This document shows positions 53,922 to 62,142 of a stretch of 64,000 nt of DNA, piece after piece (position 1 is the first letter of the stretch; the number at the start of each line of letters is the position of its first letter). The stretch lies in the NCBI RefSeq assembly GCF_002056295.1, contig NZ_CP020100.1, positions 2,565,501-2,629,500 of the forward strand. Direction: 5' to 3'. Position numbers and translations under genes: made by a program. The DNA comes from Halopseudomonas phragmitis. GTDB taxonomy: Bacteria; Pseudomonadota; Gammaproteobacteria; Pseudomonadales; Pseudomonadaceae. Under the pieces are notes generated by a model. That model was not told the origin of the DNA and did not search any database. It saw only the letters and a list, made by a program, of their open reading frames with translations.

Positions 53922-54143
53922 CTACCGTTCGTCGGGTTCGTCCGAGACTGTTTTAGCCAGCTCAATTGCAGTCTTGCAGCGCCGGATGACATTCGCAACC
54001 GCCTGCGGGGTGGTGTTGAGTACGGCGGCCACTTCCACCTGTTGCCGCCCCTCGACCAGCACCAGTCTGGCGGCCTCCTGGCTGACACCTCCGCGCAGGC
54101 GGATCAGCTTGGCCAGGGCCTCGAATTGTTTTTCAGTCATCAT
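53922..54143 (-). CDS. Aca/KorA-like helix-turn-helix repressor
   Basis: 73 residues: MMTEKQFEALAKLIRLRGGV, then SQEAARLVLVEGRQQVEVAA and VLNTTPQAVANVIRRCKTAI. The HTH spans about residues 22-55, with recognition helix TPQAVANVIRRC, like TrfB/KorA repressors and like the anti-CRISPR-associated protein Aca4 as I recall it. It overlaps the AcrIF11-like gene by 4 bases (ATGA) as second gene of a two-gene operon, the standard acr-aca layout. It likely binds the palindromes at 54618-54639 and 53887-53908 and so represses its own operon and the neighbouring one. Confidence 0.8.
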   Translation of the reverse strand: MMTEKQFEALAKLIRLRGGVSQEAARLVLVEGRQQVEVAAVLNTTPQAVANVIRRCKTAIELAKTVSDEPDER

Positions 54144-54589
54144 GCCTCCCGAATATTTGCGCCCGGCATTACCAGCCAGGTGGTGCCGTGCTCATCGCTC
54201 ATCTCAACGGCCTGGAAGCCCAGGGCCTTTGCGACCTGTCCGCGAATGCGCTGAGCTTCCCAGCCGGCGTCCGCCCAGTCTTCTGCCTTCAGCAATTCGA
54301 TGTCGGCGTCCTTAACCTGGGCCTCTTCAATGGCCAGCTCATACAGCCGGTCCAGATCTTCGCACCAGTGGCCAGCTACTTCATTCAACGCGGCCATTAC
54401 GGCTTCATGGTCCAGTTCGTAGCTCAGCACTGATTGAGTCAGCGCTTTGCTGTCTTCAATCTCGATAACGTGCAGCACGTCACCATGGGCCAGGGCAGAG
54501 GCCTCCGAGTCGGCAGCGAACAGCCCGCCAAACAGACCTTGGTTCTTGATCTCGCTGATGGTTTCGTAGCTGCCGTGGAAGAGTTGCAT
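54140..54589 (-). CDS. AcrIF11-like anti-CRISPR candidate (ADP-ribosyltransferase fold)
   Basis: 149 residues; AAGGAGAACGACC precedes ATG54589. The N-terminus MQLFHGSYETISEIKNQGLF with FHGS resembles the NAD-binding start of ART-fold proteins. The N-terminus and the C-terminal stretch (WEAQRIRGQVAKALGFQAVE, then MSDEHGTTWL) resemble AcrIF11, which ADP-ribosylates the type I-F Csy complex to block DNA binding. AcrIF11 is about 132 residues, so this one is a little longer. The Aca-like gene downstream and the repressed promoter upstream support the call. Whether it inhibits type I-F or another target is untested. The similarity was judged from memory. Confidence 0.75.
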   Translation of the reverse strand: MQLFHGSYETISEIKNQGLFGGLFAADSEASALAHGDVLHVIEIEDSKALTQSVLSYELDHEAVMAALNEVAGHWCEDLDRLYELAIEEAQVKDADIELLKAEDWADAGWEAQRIRGQVAKALGFQAVEMSDEHGTTWLVMPGANIREA

Positions 54590-54615
54590 GGTCGTTCTCC
54601 TTTGCCTTGATGTTT

Positions 54616-54643
54616 ATTATACACTCTTAAGAGTGTATATCAA
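54616..54643 (-). promoter_or_regulatory. Promoter with 22-bp palindromic operator (copy 2, acr-aca)
   Basis: On the minus strand -35 TTGATA (54638-54643) and -10 TATAAT (54616-54621) have a 16-bp spacer. The identical palindrome (half-site TATACACTCTT) spans 54618-54639. Flanking bases (TTATA before, CAAG after) also match copy 1. Strong early transcription followed by Aca repression is the known logic of acr promoters. Confidence 0.85.
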
Positions 54644-54787
54644 GCAATTGCCATTCTTTTAATACTGGTTTTATATACAGCATTCTTTCTGTGTGTTTAT
54701 AGGCTTGGGTTTTTTCAGAATCGGGTTACTCCTGAACTGCCCACGCCATGGGGGCGAGGGTTTGCAGTATTGAAAAGGAGTCGTCTG

Positions 54788-54928
54788 ATGTACGAGAAGT
54801 CCAACGAGGGGAAGAAGCTGGAAGACTGGCTGCGAGCGTGGGAGGCGCTTTTCCCCCAGTTGAGTGTTGAGGACCGCGATGTTCTGATGCGGTATGCCAA
54901 AGCCCTGGCACAAGCCGGGAAAGGGTAG
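54788..54928 (+). CDS. 46-residue protein opposite the tail operon
   Basis: MYEKSNEGKKLEDWLRAWEA, then LFPQLSVEDRDVLMRYAKAL and AQAGKG. AAGGAG at 54775-54780 precedes ATG54788. It is a short helical protein, one of the few rightward genes in the prophage, between the acr promoter and the end of gene D. No family is recognised. The good ribosome site and protein-like composition support it despite its size. Confidence 0.6.
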   Translation: MYEKSNEGKKLEDWLRAWEALFPQLSVEDRDVLMRYAKALAQAGKG

Positions 54929-54941
54929 TACCTAACCGCGC

Positions 54942-56210
54942 CTACGCCTGTAGGCGCTCCCATTCCCGTTTCACTGCCCGCTCACAGGTGCGCTTGCTGG
55001 CGTACAGGTGAGTGAGGCGCTTGGGGTTGGCCTGGTCGCCTTCGGTGATCTTGTGCTGCTGGCCCGTCTTTTCGTCCCGGTACCAGGCGAGTACCCCGGT
55101 ATAGCTCTGGGTGCCGTCGCCGGTGATTTCTTCGTTTTCCGGTAGCTGCGCGGTCAGGTCCAGGCGGGTGATCAGCCCTTGGTCGCTGAGTTCGTGGGTG
55201 ATGTTGCCGCCCAGCCAGATAATGGCGTCTATCTCGCTTTTCACGCCCTTGAGGGTGTAGGTCAGTTCGGGGATCAGCTCCGGACGGCCGCGCGCGAGGG
55301 TGTAGGTCAGGGTCTGGGTGCCGCGTTGCAGGCGTTGCCATTCGGCCCGGGCGGCGGTGAGGGCGCTTTCACGGTCTGCGTAGGTGTGGCGCAGGGTTTT
55401 GGCGTTGTCTGGCTCGGTGTTTTCGCCCGCTTCGCCGGCAATGGCCTGTTTGCGTTCGGCGCTGTTGGTTTCGTAGTAGTAGGCCCTTACCCCGGTGTAG
55501 TTGTTGCGGTCTGCGTTGATATAGCTGTGGCCGTCGCCGTCGGCGCGGGTCAGGGTGATGTGTGGCAGGTCCAGGCCGCTGGCGGTGACGCCGGCGCCGA
55601 TGGGCTGGAACAGCAGGTGGCCATTCTTGACGCTGGCCACGGCGTCGTGGTCTTCAGCCAGGCGGCTGATGAGGTTGGCGTCTGACTCGCCGGCCTGGTC
55701 GAGGTGGGGCAGGCCGACGGCGGCCAGTGTGACGTTCACCAGCGGTTTGAGGGCGTGTTCGCTGGCGATGGTGCGCAGGATGTCGCCCAGGGTTTTGTTG
55801 TGCCAGCTCCGTTCCTGCTTGCGGGCAAAGCCTTGGCGCAGATCGGCGCTGCGGGCGCGGATGGTGAGCACGTCTGGGCTGCCGGTGTGGTTGATTTCGT
55901 CGACGGTGTAGGTGCCTTTATCCACCAGGCCGGTGGTGCTCCAGCCAAGCCATAGGCGGATGACGGCGCCGGTGGGTGGCATGGCCAGGCGGCCGTCATG
56001 GTCGCTGAGGCGGATGTCGAGCTGGTCGGCGTCCATGCCGCGATTGTCGGTCAGGGTGAGGCTGATCAGCCGGGCGGTGATGTCTGCGGTGATGTCGCGG
56101 CCGTCCACGGTCAGTCGGTAGCGGGGCTGGGCGTAGCTGATGGCGTCTGTGACTTGCCCGGTTTGGCGATCTAGGATCTGGCGGGCGGCGGGAATCAGGC
56201 GGTCGATCAT
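54942..56210 (-). CDS. D: Phage late control / tail protein D
   Basis: 422 residues. P2 gpD-type baseplate hub protein: YRLTVDGRDITADITARLIS, LSDHDGRLAMPPTGAVIRLW, RSWHNKTLGDILRTIASEHA and HLDQAGESDANLISRLAEDH (a highly conserved Q-x-x-ESD region). The C-terminus has AYYYETNSAERKQ and THLYASKRTCERAVKREWER. A hairpin (GCGCCTAC/GTAGGCGC, 54938-54957) overlaps its last codons and may end the late transcript. It overlaps gene U by 4 bases. Confidence 0.94.
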   Translation of the reverse strand: MIDRLIPAARQILDRQTGQVTDAISYAQPRYRLTVDGRDITADITARLISLTLTDNRGMDADQLDIRLSDHDGRLAMPPTGAVIRLWLGWSTTGLVDKGTYTVDEINHTGSPDVLTIRARSADLRQGFARKQERSWHNKTLGDILRTIASEHALKPLVNVTLAAVGLPHLDQAGESDANLISRLAEDHDAVASVKNGHLLFQPIGAGVTASGLDLPHITLTRADGDGHSYINADRNNYTGVRAYYYETNSAERKQAIAGEAGENTEPDNAKTLRHTYADRESALTAARAEWQRLQRGTQTLTYTLARGRPELIPELTYTLKGVKSEIDAIIWLGGNITHELSDQGLITRLDLTAQLPENEEITGDGTQSYTGVLAWYRDEKTGQQHKITEGDQANPKRLTHLYASKRTCERAVKREWERLQA

Positions 56211-56638
56211 CGGAGGATGTTCCCGAGGGTGTCGAACAGGCTGCCGAGCAGGTCCACGCGGCTTTCATCGACGCGGGCCAGGCTGAGGCTGAATTCGATA
56301 CGGCGGGCGGCGCCGTCGCTGAAAAACAGGGTTTTGGTGGTGCTCAGGCGCTCGATGACGTAGATGCCGTAGATGCGCCCGGTGCCTTCGATCAGTGGCC
56401 AGGCTTTACCGGTGTCTGCCATGACGCGCAGGGTGTCCAGGCTCAGGCTGGAGCCGCACAGTTCGGGCACCAGCAGGCCGGGGAGGGTGATTGTTTCGTC
56501 ACCTGGGCCGATGAATTGTCGGGCCGGGCGGGCACCCACCCGGCTCTGGCTGGGGTGGCGCCATTCCATCTGTTGCTGGAATTCCTGGTAGGCGAGGGTC
56601 TGCATGCCGAAGATGAACATGCCCAGACTCATCATCAT
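56207..56638 (-). CDS. U: Phage tail protein U
   Basis: 143 residues: SLGMFIFGMQTLAYQEFQQQ, MEWRHPSQSRVGARPARQFI, GPGDETITLPGLLVPELCGS and IYGIYVIERLSTTKTLFFSD. This is P2 gpU, a tail terminator-like protein. It stands between T and D as in P2. Confidence 0.93.
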   Translation of the reverse strand: MMMSLGMFIFGMQTLAYQEFQQQMEWRHPSQSRVGARPARQFIGPGDETITLPGLLVPELCGSSLSLDTLRVMADTGKAWPLIEGTGRIYGIYVIERLSTTKTLFFSDGAARRIEFSLSLARVDESRVDLLGSLFDTLGNILR

Positions 56639-56643
56639 TGCAC

Positions 56644-59223
56644 TTACTCCTGGTCGTAAAGGGCTGACCGGCCCCTGGCGGCGCGCTCGCGTTCGCGGCG
56701 GTCCAGCTCGGCGGCTACGGCGCGGCCGATGGCTTGGGCGTCCATGCCTGGGGCTGGGTGGATGTGGATTTCGTAGCTGTTGGACGAGGTGGCGGCGGTA
56801 GCTACTGGGCGGGCAGCCAGTGGGCGGCGGTTGTCGAACTGGATGCCGTCGGTAAGGGCTTGGGTGCTGGCGATGCGATCAGCCACGGCGGCTACGGCTT
56901 CGAGCGGTTCGCGCTGTTCACGGTTGATGCCTTGGGCCAGGCCTTGCATGGTGTAACCACCCAGCTCGGCGAATACGCGGCTGGGGCTGTTGATGTTGAG
57001 CTTGTCTTTGAACCAGCCGGTGACGGCGCCACCGACGTTCATGATGCCGTCTTTGAGCTTGCCCATGCTGGCCTTGAGGCCGTTCAGTAGGCCGTCAATC
57101 ATGGCGCTGCCGAGGGTTTTGAAGTGCTCGGGTACTTGGATGCCCAGGGCGCTCAGGGCGCTGGTGATGCCGCGCCAGAGCAGCCCCAGGGGAGACCAGT
57201 TGATCAGCAGCTTGGCAATGCCGAGCATGCCGCCGTCGAATGCGGTGCTGATCTCTTGCCAGATGCCGGTGAAGAAGGTGACCAGCGCGCCCCAGATGGC
57301 GCGGGCGGCAGTGACCAGCCCTTGCCATAGGGCTTTGAGCCCGCCGATTACGCCGTCCCAGTTTTTGTAGAGCAGGTATCCCGCGAGTACCAGCAGGCCG
57401 ATGGCAATGCCGATGGGGTTGGCCAGCATGGCTTTGCCCAGCCACAGGAAGGCCCCGCCGATGCCCTTGAGGATGGGGATAATGCTCACGGCCTTGATGC
57501 CGAAGAAGGTCAGCCCATAGCGGATCATGGCGAACGGGCCGATGATCGAGGCCAGGGCGATGGTCAGGGCGCCGAAACCTGTGATGAGGATGCCGAGGCC
57601 TGCAATGGTCTTGATGATCTGCTTGGTCAGTTCAGGGTTTTCAGCCATCCATTCCCTGACCCGCCGAATTATCCCCACCAGGCCCTTTACGGTGTCGCGC
57701 ATTTCTTCGTTGATCAGTTCCTGCATGCCGATGCCGAGATCTGCCCAGACGCTTCTGAGTGAGGCCATGTCGCCGCCGAGGTTGTCACCCATCACGGCCG
57801 CTGTTCTGGCTGCTTCGCCCTGGGCTTCGCGCAACTGTTCGATCAGGGTTTGCAGTTCGCCGGAGCCGGCTTGCTGGGTCAATACCGTCAGTGCGCTGCC
57901 TGCCTCTTCGCCGGCAATGGCCTTGAGCAGCGCGCCACGCTCGGTATTACCGAGGTTTTCGGTGCTGTCGTGGATCTGGCGCAGGATGTTGGGCAGGGGG
58001 AGCATATTGCCCTGAGCATCGCGTACCTGGATGTTGAGTTGTTCCAGGGCAGCGGCGGCCTTCTTTGGTGGCCCGGCCAGGCGGCTGAGAATGGCGCGCA
58101 TGGCAGTACCGGCCATGGACCCTTGAATACCGGCGTCTCCCAGTTTGCCGGCTGCTGCTGCCATGGTCTCAATGTCTTGACCGTAGGCCGCTGCATTGGG
58201 GGCTGCGTATTTCATGGTCTCGCCGAGCATGTGCAGCGAGGTATTTGAGCGGGTGAACGCGGCGGTCAGTACGTCACCCACGCGGGCGGTGTCGGCTGAT
58301 TGCAGATTGAAGCCGGTGAGGATGTTCGATGTGATGTCAGCGGTTTGCGCCAGGTCCATGGCTCCAGCTTTGGCTACGTCGAGCATGGCCGGCATGGCGT
58401 CACGGATGGCCTGTGGAGTGAAGCCGGCCATGGCCAGGAAGCCTTGCCCCTGTGCTGCCTCGTTGGCGCTGAACGAGGTGTTGGCGCCCAGTTGCCGAGC
58501 CTGGGCGCGTAGGGCTGCCAGTTCTTCGCTGCCGGCTTCCAGCCGGGCTAGGGCTCTGACCCGGCCCATGTCGGCGTCAAACTCAACGCCTGGAGCCAGC
58601 AGCCGCGCGCCGCTGTAAAGAATCCCGGTACCGGTGGCGACCCCGGCAGCGCCGGTGGCGGCCATGCTGCCAGCCAGGGCTTGGGTTTTCTCGTATTGGC
58701 GCTTGGCGTCGGCCAGGCGCTTTTGCTGCTGGGTGACTGACCTGAGCCGGTCTTCCTGCTGTTTCAGCGTGGTGTTTGTACTTGCCAGGCGCTGCTTTAG
58801 CTCGCGCTCGTGTTCGCCGAGGTTGCGGGTGCTGATGCCGGCTTCGCCCAGTTTGCCGCGCAGGCCTTGCAGTTCTCGCTGCTGTTCGCCGTGTTTCTGC
58901 TTGAGCGCCTGTGACTCGCGCACAGCCCGCTTGAATTCGTTGCTGAGTTGCTTGGTTGGGTTGGTGGTTTCGGCCATCTGGCGCGACAGCTCGCGCACAC
59001 GGTCGCGGCTGGCGGCCAGGGCCTGGCCTGTTTGCTCGTTGGCGGTGCGCAGGCTGCGAAAGCTGCTGATGTCTTTCTGCTGGGCCTGCAGTTGCTTGAG
59101 CTGGTCGCGGGTGTTCTTGAGGTCTTGCCCCAGCCCTACGCTGCCCTGGGCAATGGCCCTGATGGGTTTGGTGGCACGGTCCAGCGCCTGGAGGACTACT
59201 TCAAGCCTTAGTTGCTGAGCCAT
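56644..59223 (-). CDS. T: Tail tape measure protein T
   Basis: 859 residues. Long N-terminal coiled coils (GLGQDLKNTRDQLKQLQAQQ, REQLKQLQ-like repeats to about residue 190), then a TP901-like core (ARLEAGSEELAALRAQARQL, GANTSFSANEAAQGQGFLAM, AGFTPQAIRDAMPAMLDVAK), then hydrophobic segments (IAGLGILITGFGALTIALAS, GIAIGLLVLAGYLLY) and LNINSPSRVFAELGGYTMQG near the end. It sets tail length and helps DNA entry. It starts inside the E' frame. Confidence 0.93.
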   Translation of the reverse strand: MAQQLRLEVVLQALDRATKPIRAIAQGSVGLGQDLKNTRDQLKQLQAQQKDISSFRSLRTANEQTGQALAASRDRVRELSRQMAETTNPTKQLSNEFKRAVRESQALKQKHGEQQRELQGLRGKLGEAGISTRNLGEHERELKQRLASTNTTLKQQEDRLRSVTQQQKRLADAKRQYEKTQALAGSMAATGAAGVATGTGILYSGARLLAPGVEFDADMGRVRALARLEAGSEELAALRAQARQLGANTSFSANEAAQGQGFLAMAGFTPQAIRDAMPAMLDVAKAGAMDLAQTADITSNILTGFNLQSADTARVGDVLTAAFTRSNTSLHMLGETMKYAAPNAAAYGQDIETMAAAAGKLGDAGIQGSMAGTAMRAILSRLAGPPKKAAAALEQLNIQVRDAQGNMLPLPNILRQIHDSTENLGNTERGALLKAIAGEEAGSALTVLTQQAGSGELQTLIEQLREAQGEAARTAAVMGDNLGGDMASLRSVWADLGIGMQELINEEMRDTVKGLVGIIRRVREWMAENPELTKQIIKTIAGLGILITGFGALTIALASIIGPFAMIRYGLTFFGIKAVSIIPILKGIGGAFLWLGKAMLANPIGIAIGLLVLAGYLLYKNWDGVIGGLKALWQGLVTAARAIWGALVTFFTGIWQEISTAFDGGMLGIAKLLINWSPLGLLWRGITSALSALGIQVPEHFKTLGSAMIDGLLNGLKASMGKLKDGIMNVGGAVTGWFKDKLNINSPSRVFAELGGYTMQGLAQGINREQREPLEAVAAVADRIASTQALTDGIQFDNRRPLAARPVATAATSSNSYEIHIHPAPGMDAQAIGRAVAAELDRRERERAARGRSALYDQE

Positions 59224-59398
59224 GCACCTGATTCCATTGCTTGATGGCGCGGTGGCGCCAGTCGATCAACTCGGTGAGGGTGAGGGTGTCCATGTCCCTC
59301 GGCCCCCAGTGGTAGACCAGGGCGATATCGCCCATGGCTTCTTCTACGCTTCGAGGGAGCCCTCTCTCGCTTTCTTCGTCAGCAAAAAACTGGCTACG
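59201..59398 (-). CDS. Tail protein E' (frameshift extension)
   Basis: The -1 frame downstream of the slippery heptamer encodes ADEESERGLPRSVEEAMGDI, ALVYHWGPRDMDTLTLTELI and DWRHRAIKQWNQVHGSATKA. The MGDIALVYHWGP...DW segment is the conserved GpE family core. In P2, E' is made only as an E+E' fusion by -1 frameshifting; here the reading frames and slip site are arranged the same way. A possible internal start at MGDIALVY is what automatic annotation would choose. Confidence 0.82.
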   Translation of the reverse strand, partial: RSQFFADEESERGLPRSVEEAMGDIALVYHWGPRDMDTLTLTELIDWRHRAIKQWNQVHGSATKA

Positions 59399-59691
59399 GC
59401 GACCCCGCATTGCATCAGGTCGGCGGGGTCCAGGTTGCCGACCTCGATGTCGGTCAGGGTCGGCTGGCTGATGCGTGGCAGTACCTTGCGCAGGGCGATT
59501 ACGTCCATATGGGCCAGATCCATCAGGCTGGTACCGCGCAGCTCGCCGGAGACCGGCTTGCGCAGGGTGATGCTGGTGATTTCGGTTTCACCGCGCTTGA
59601 TGGGCTGGTCCAGCGTGATGATTTCTTCGTTGGGGTTTTTGCTGGTCTGTTCAGCCTGTGCTGTGGCTTCCGGTTTGTCGGCTTTGCTCAC
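59344..59691 (-). CDS. E: Tail assembly protein E
   Basis: 115 residues: NEEIITLDQPIKRGETEITS, ITLRKPVSGELRGTSLMDLA and DLMQCGVAVASFLLTKKARE. This is P2 gpE, a chaperone for the tape measure protein. Translation stops at 59344 unless ribosomes slip at 59393-59399 into E'. Confidence 0.9.
   Translation of the reverse strand: MSKADKPEATAQAEQTSKNPNEEIITLDQPIKRGETEITSITLRKPVSGELRGTSLMDLAHMDVIALRKVLPRISQPTLTDIEVGNLDPADLMQCGVAVASFLLTKKAREGSLEA
59393..59399 (-). promoter_or_regulatory. Programmed -1 frameshift heptamer in E/E'
   Basis: On the minus strand T TTT TTG lies in the E frame (VAS-F-L), the same heptamer reported for P2 E/E'. Slipping back one base continues as FFADEESERG into E', yielding an E+E' fusion of about 163 residues that ends at 59201. 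Confidence 0.82.
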
Positions 59692-59765
59692 GGGTGGTTC
59701 TCCTTTACTTGGTATGCCGGCGGGCGCTGATCAGGCTGGCCCGCCGGGCTTTGGGGGTTATGGGG

Positions 59766-60281
59766 TTACAGGCCGATGGCGCGGCGCTGCTCGGCGAGCA
59801 TGTCCACGCCGTCAACGTTTTCGATCATGTTGAGGATGTCGATTTCGACCAAGACTTCGCCGTCTACGGTCAGCTTGTAGTAGCTGCAGGTGGTGGTGAT
59901 GCTGTGCTCGGTGTCTTCACCGGGCGAGGCGTCGCCGAATTCGATCTCTTCATGCCGGCCACGGACGACGACTTCAACGGCGCTGACTTCGCCGGTGTCG
60001 TCACGCTGCACCGCGCCGGCAAAGCGCAGTTGCACGGCATCGGCCCGGGTGGCGCCCCACTGGCGCAGGGCGATCAGATCCCAACCGCCAAGGGTCCACT
60101 CGAACTGGATGCCGTCGTCGGACAGGCCCTGGTCGGTCTTGACCGGGCCGTTCATGCCAGCACCCCGGTAGCCTTCCATCTTGCGGCTGAGCGGGGGCAG
60201 GGTGGCGGACTTGGCTACGCCCTGGTAGCTGTTGCCGTCGTTGAAAATGTTCAGGTTCTTGAGCTTGCGCGGCATGGCCAT
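59766..60281 (-). CDS. FII: Major tail tube protein FII
   Basis: 171 residues: MAMPRKLKNLNIFNDGNSYQ, GVAKSATLPPLSRKMEGYRG and GAGMNGPVKTDQGLSDDGIQ, with SYYKLTVDGEVLVEIDILNM near the end. P2 FII family, forming the inner tube of the contractile tail. It follows FI by 14 bases. Confidence 0.95.
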   Translation of the reverse strand: MAMPRKLKNLNIFNDGNSYQGVAKSATLPPLSRKMEGYRGAGMNGPVKTDQGLSDDGIQFEWTLGGWDLIALRQWGATRADAVQLRFAGAVQRDDTGEVSAVEVVVRGRHEEIEFGDASPGEDTEHSITTTCSYYKLTVDGEVLVEIDILNMIENVDGVDMLAEQRRAIGL

Positions 60282-60295
60282 GGCGGTGCTCTCCT

Positions 60296-61465
60296 TTAGG
60301 CGTTGATGCGGCTGGCGAAGTCGGCCAGGTAGCGGTCAGTGATGCGTTGACGCAGCGCGAGATTTTCCAGCGGCGGCACCGGTGTGTAGTCGTAGTCGAT
60401 GTAGAGCTTGCCGTCCTTGAGGGTGGTGGGCTCGTTGGCGGCTTCGTCGTACCAGGCTGAGCCGTCGATGATGTAGCCCTGGTTCTTCAGCTCGCGGAAC
60501 TTGGCGTTGATGCCTTCGAGGATGTCGCGCACCAGGCTGGGGTGCATGGGTTTGTCTACGGCCCACAGGTGGGCTTCGGCCATGGTGTCGGCCAGCACCT
60601 GGGCGGTGCGGGTGTAGTTCTCGAAGGCGAACAGCGGGTCATCGGAACAGGTGCGTGAGCCCCAGAAGCGGAAGCCGCCTTCGCGGATCAGGGTGGTGAC
60701 CTCGTTGCTGTTGAGGTAGCCGGCGTCTGTGGCTGGGTTTTGCAGATCCCAGAACACGCCCTTGCTGATGCCGGTGACGCCGTTGACCGGGATGTTCGAC
60801 AGGGTTTTGTGCCAGCCGACTTGCTGGTCGATCTTGGCGCGCAGGCCGAGGGCACGGGCGACGGCTGAGGCTTGTACGTCCTGGTTCTGGCTGGTGCTCC
60901 AGTTGAGGAAGTCGGGCCAGATGAGCATGAGTTCGCGGGCGCCGAAGTTTTCACGGTAGGCGACGGCTTCTTCCTTGGTGGCACAGTCCCAGGCGCTGGC
61001 GTAGGCAAAGGCGCGCAGTTGCTGGGCGATGGCGACCAGCTCGGTGGCAACTGGCAGGGAGTCGAGGCCTGGCACGCCGAGGATGCGCGGGGTGACGCCG
61101 AGGCTGGCTTTGGCGGTGAGCAGGGCCTTGAGGCCGGTGTATTGGCCTTCTGGGCTGACGCCGCCGACGATGTTGGAGGTGGTTTCGGCGTCGTCTGCGC
61201 CGGCTTCAACGCGCACTACGGCGGTCAGCGGGCTGGCGTTGTCTGCGATGGCGTCCAGGCTGGCGGCCAGGGTGCCGTTGTCGCCGGCTTTGCCGGAGGC
61301 GGACAGTACGTCGGTGAGCAGCACCGGCTTGTTGAGCGGGAAGACAGTGGCGTCAGCGTCAGACGAGGTGCAGACCATGCCAACCACGGCGGTGGAAATG
61401 GTGCGAATTGGCCGCACACCTTCGTTGATTTCGATGACGCGCACGCCGTGATGGTAATCAGACAT
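60296..61465 (-). CDS. FI: Tail sheath protein FI
   Basis: 389 residues: [60 protein letters not shown] and [20 protein letters not shown]. This is the contractile sheath of P2-like tails (P2 FI is 396 residues). With FII it shows the phage is a myovirus. Confidence 0.95.
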   Translation of the reverse strand: MSDYHHGVRVIEINEGVRPIRTISTAVVGMVCTSSDADATVFPLNKPVLLTDVLSASGKAGDNGTLAASLDAIADNASPLTAVVRVEAGADDAETTSNIVGGVSPEGQYTGLKALLTAKASLGVTPRILGVPGLDSLPVATELVAIAQQLRAFAYASAWDCATKEEAVAYRENFGARELMLIWPDFLNWSTSQNQDVQASAVARALGLRAKIDQQVGWHKTLSNIPVNGVTGISKGVFWDLQNPATDAGYLNSNEVTTLIREGGFRFWGSRTCSDDPLFAFENYTRTAQVLADTMAEAHLWAVDKPMHPSLVRDILEGINAKFRELKNQGYIIDGSAWYDEAANEPTTLKDGKLYIDYDYTPVPPLENLALRQRITDRYLADFASRINA

Positions 61466-61579
61466 GGGCTTGGCTCCGGTCAGGTTCAGTGATCGTGAGC
61501 CTTGAGGGTGCCGCGCGCGTGGGGCTTGGGGAACCTGACGCCGGTGTAGCGGGGGGCGCTACACCGGCGGGGTGGTTGG

Positions 61580-62137
61580 TTAAGAGTTTGAGGCGTTACC
61601 CACGCCGGCGATGGCGGCATTGATCGCGGCAATGGCTTGTTCAGCCGCTGCCTGGGCCTGTTCTGGTTGCTCTGCTGCCATCAATTCCCTGACCTGTTCC
61701 TTGGCGGCCAGGCGGGTTTCACGGATGAAATACAGCGCTTCGGTCCAGGCTGCAGCCTCGGCCAGGATCTCGTCAGCGGCCTGTTGTGCTGTGCGGCCGT
61801 TGATTGCCCAGGCCGCCACGGCGCGGGGCACGTCGCCCTGGTAGTTGGCAGCAGCGAAGGCCTGGGCTTCTTCCCGTGCGGCTTTGTATTCCTCAGCGCG
61901 CAGCGGGGCGCCTACGACCAGGGCGCGGGCGGTGTCGGCGGTGTGGTCGATCTGGTTGCAAAGATCCTCGACACTCATAGGCGCTACCGTTGGCGGACTG
62001 AACTCGTCGTTTACATAGGTCCAGCCCGGTTCGATATCACTGCTGCAAGCAATCCACACTAAAGACGGATGGAAGCGGCCGGTCGGGTTGATTGCCGTGA
62101 TTTCGGCCACGGTGCCGTTATCGATTCTTGCCCACAT
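61580..62137 (-). CDS. Phage tail fibre accessory/assembly-like protein
   Basis: 185 residues from ATG62137 (MWARIDNGTVAEITAINPTG); GTG62149 is an alternative overlapping the fibre stop. N-terminal RFHPSLVWIACSSDIEPGWT and YVNDEFSPP match short proteins encoded after tail fibres; the C-terminal half is Ala-rich helix (EQAQAAAEQAIAAINAAIAG). Its position directly after the fibre fits the tail-fibre chaperone slot (gpG), but the sequence differs from P2 gpG. Confidence 0.75.
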   Translation of the reverse strand: MWARIDNGTVAEITAINPTGRFHPSLVWIACSSDIEPGWTYVNDEFSPPTVAPMSVEDLCNQIDHTADTARALVVGAPLRAEEYKAAREEAQAFAAANYQGDVPRAVAAWAINGRTAQQAADEILAEAAAWTEALYFIRETRLAAKEQVRELMAAEQPEQAQAAAEQAIAAINAAIAGVGNASNS

Positions 62138-62142
62138 AGTTG

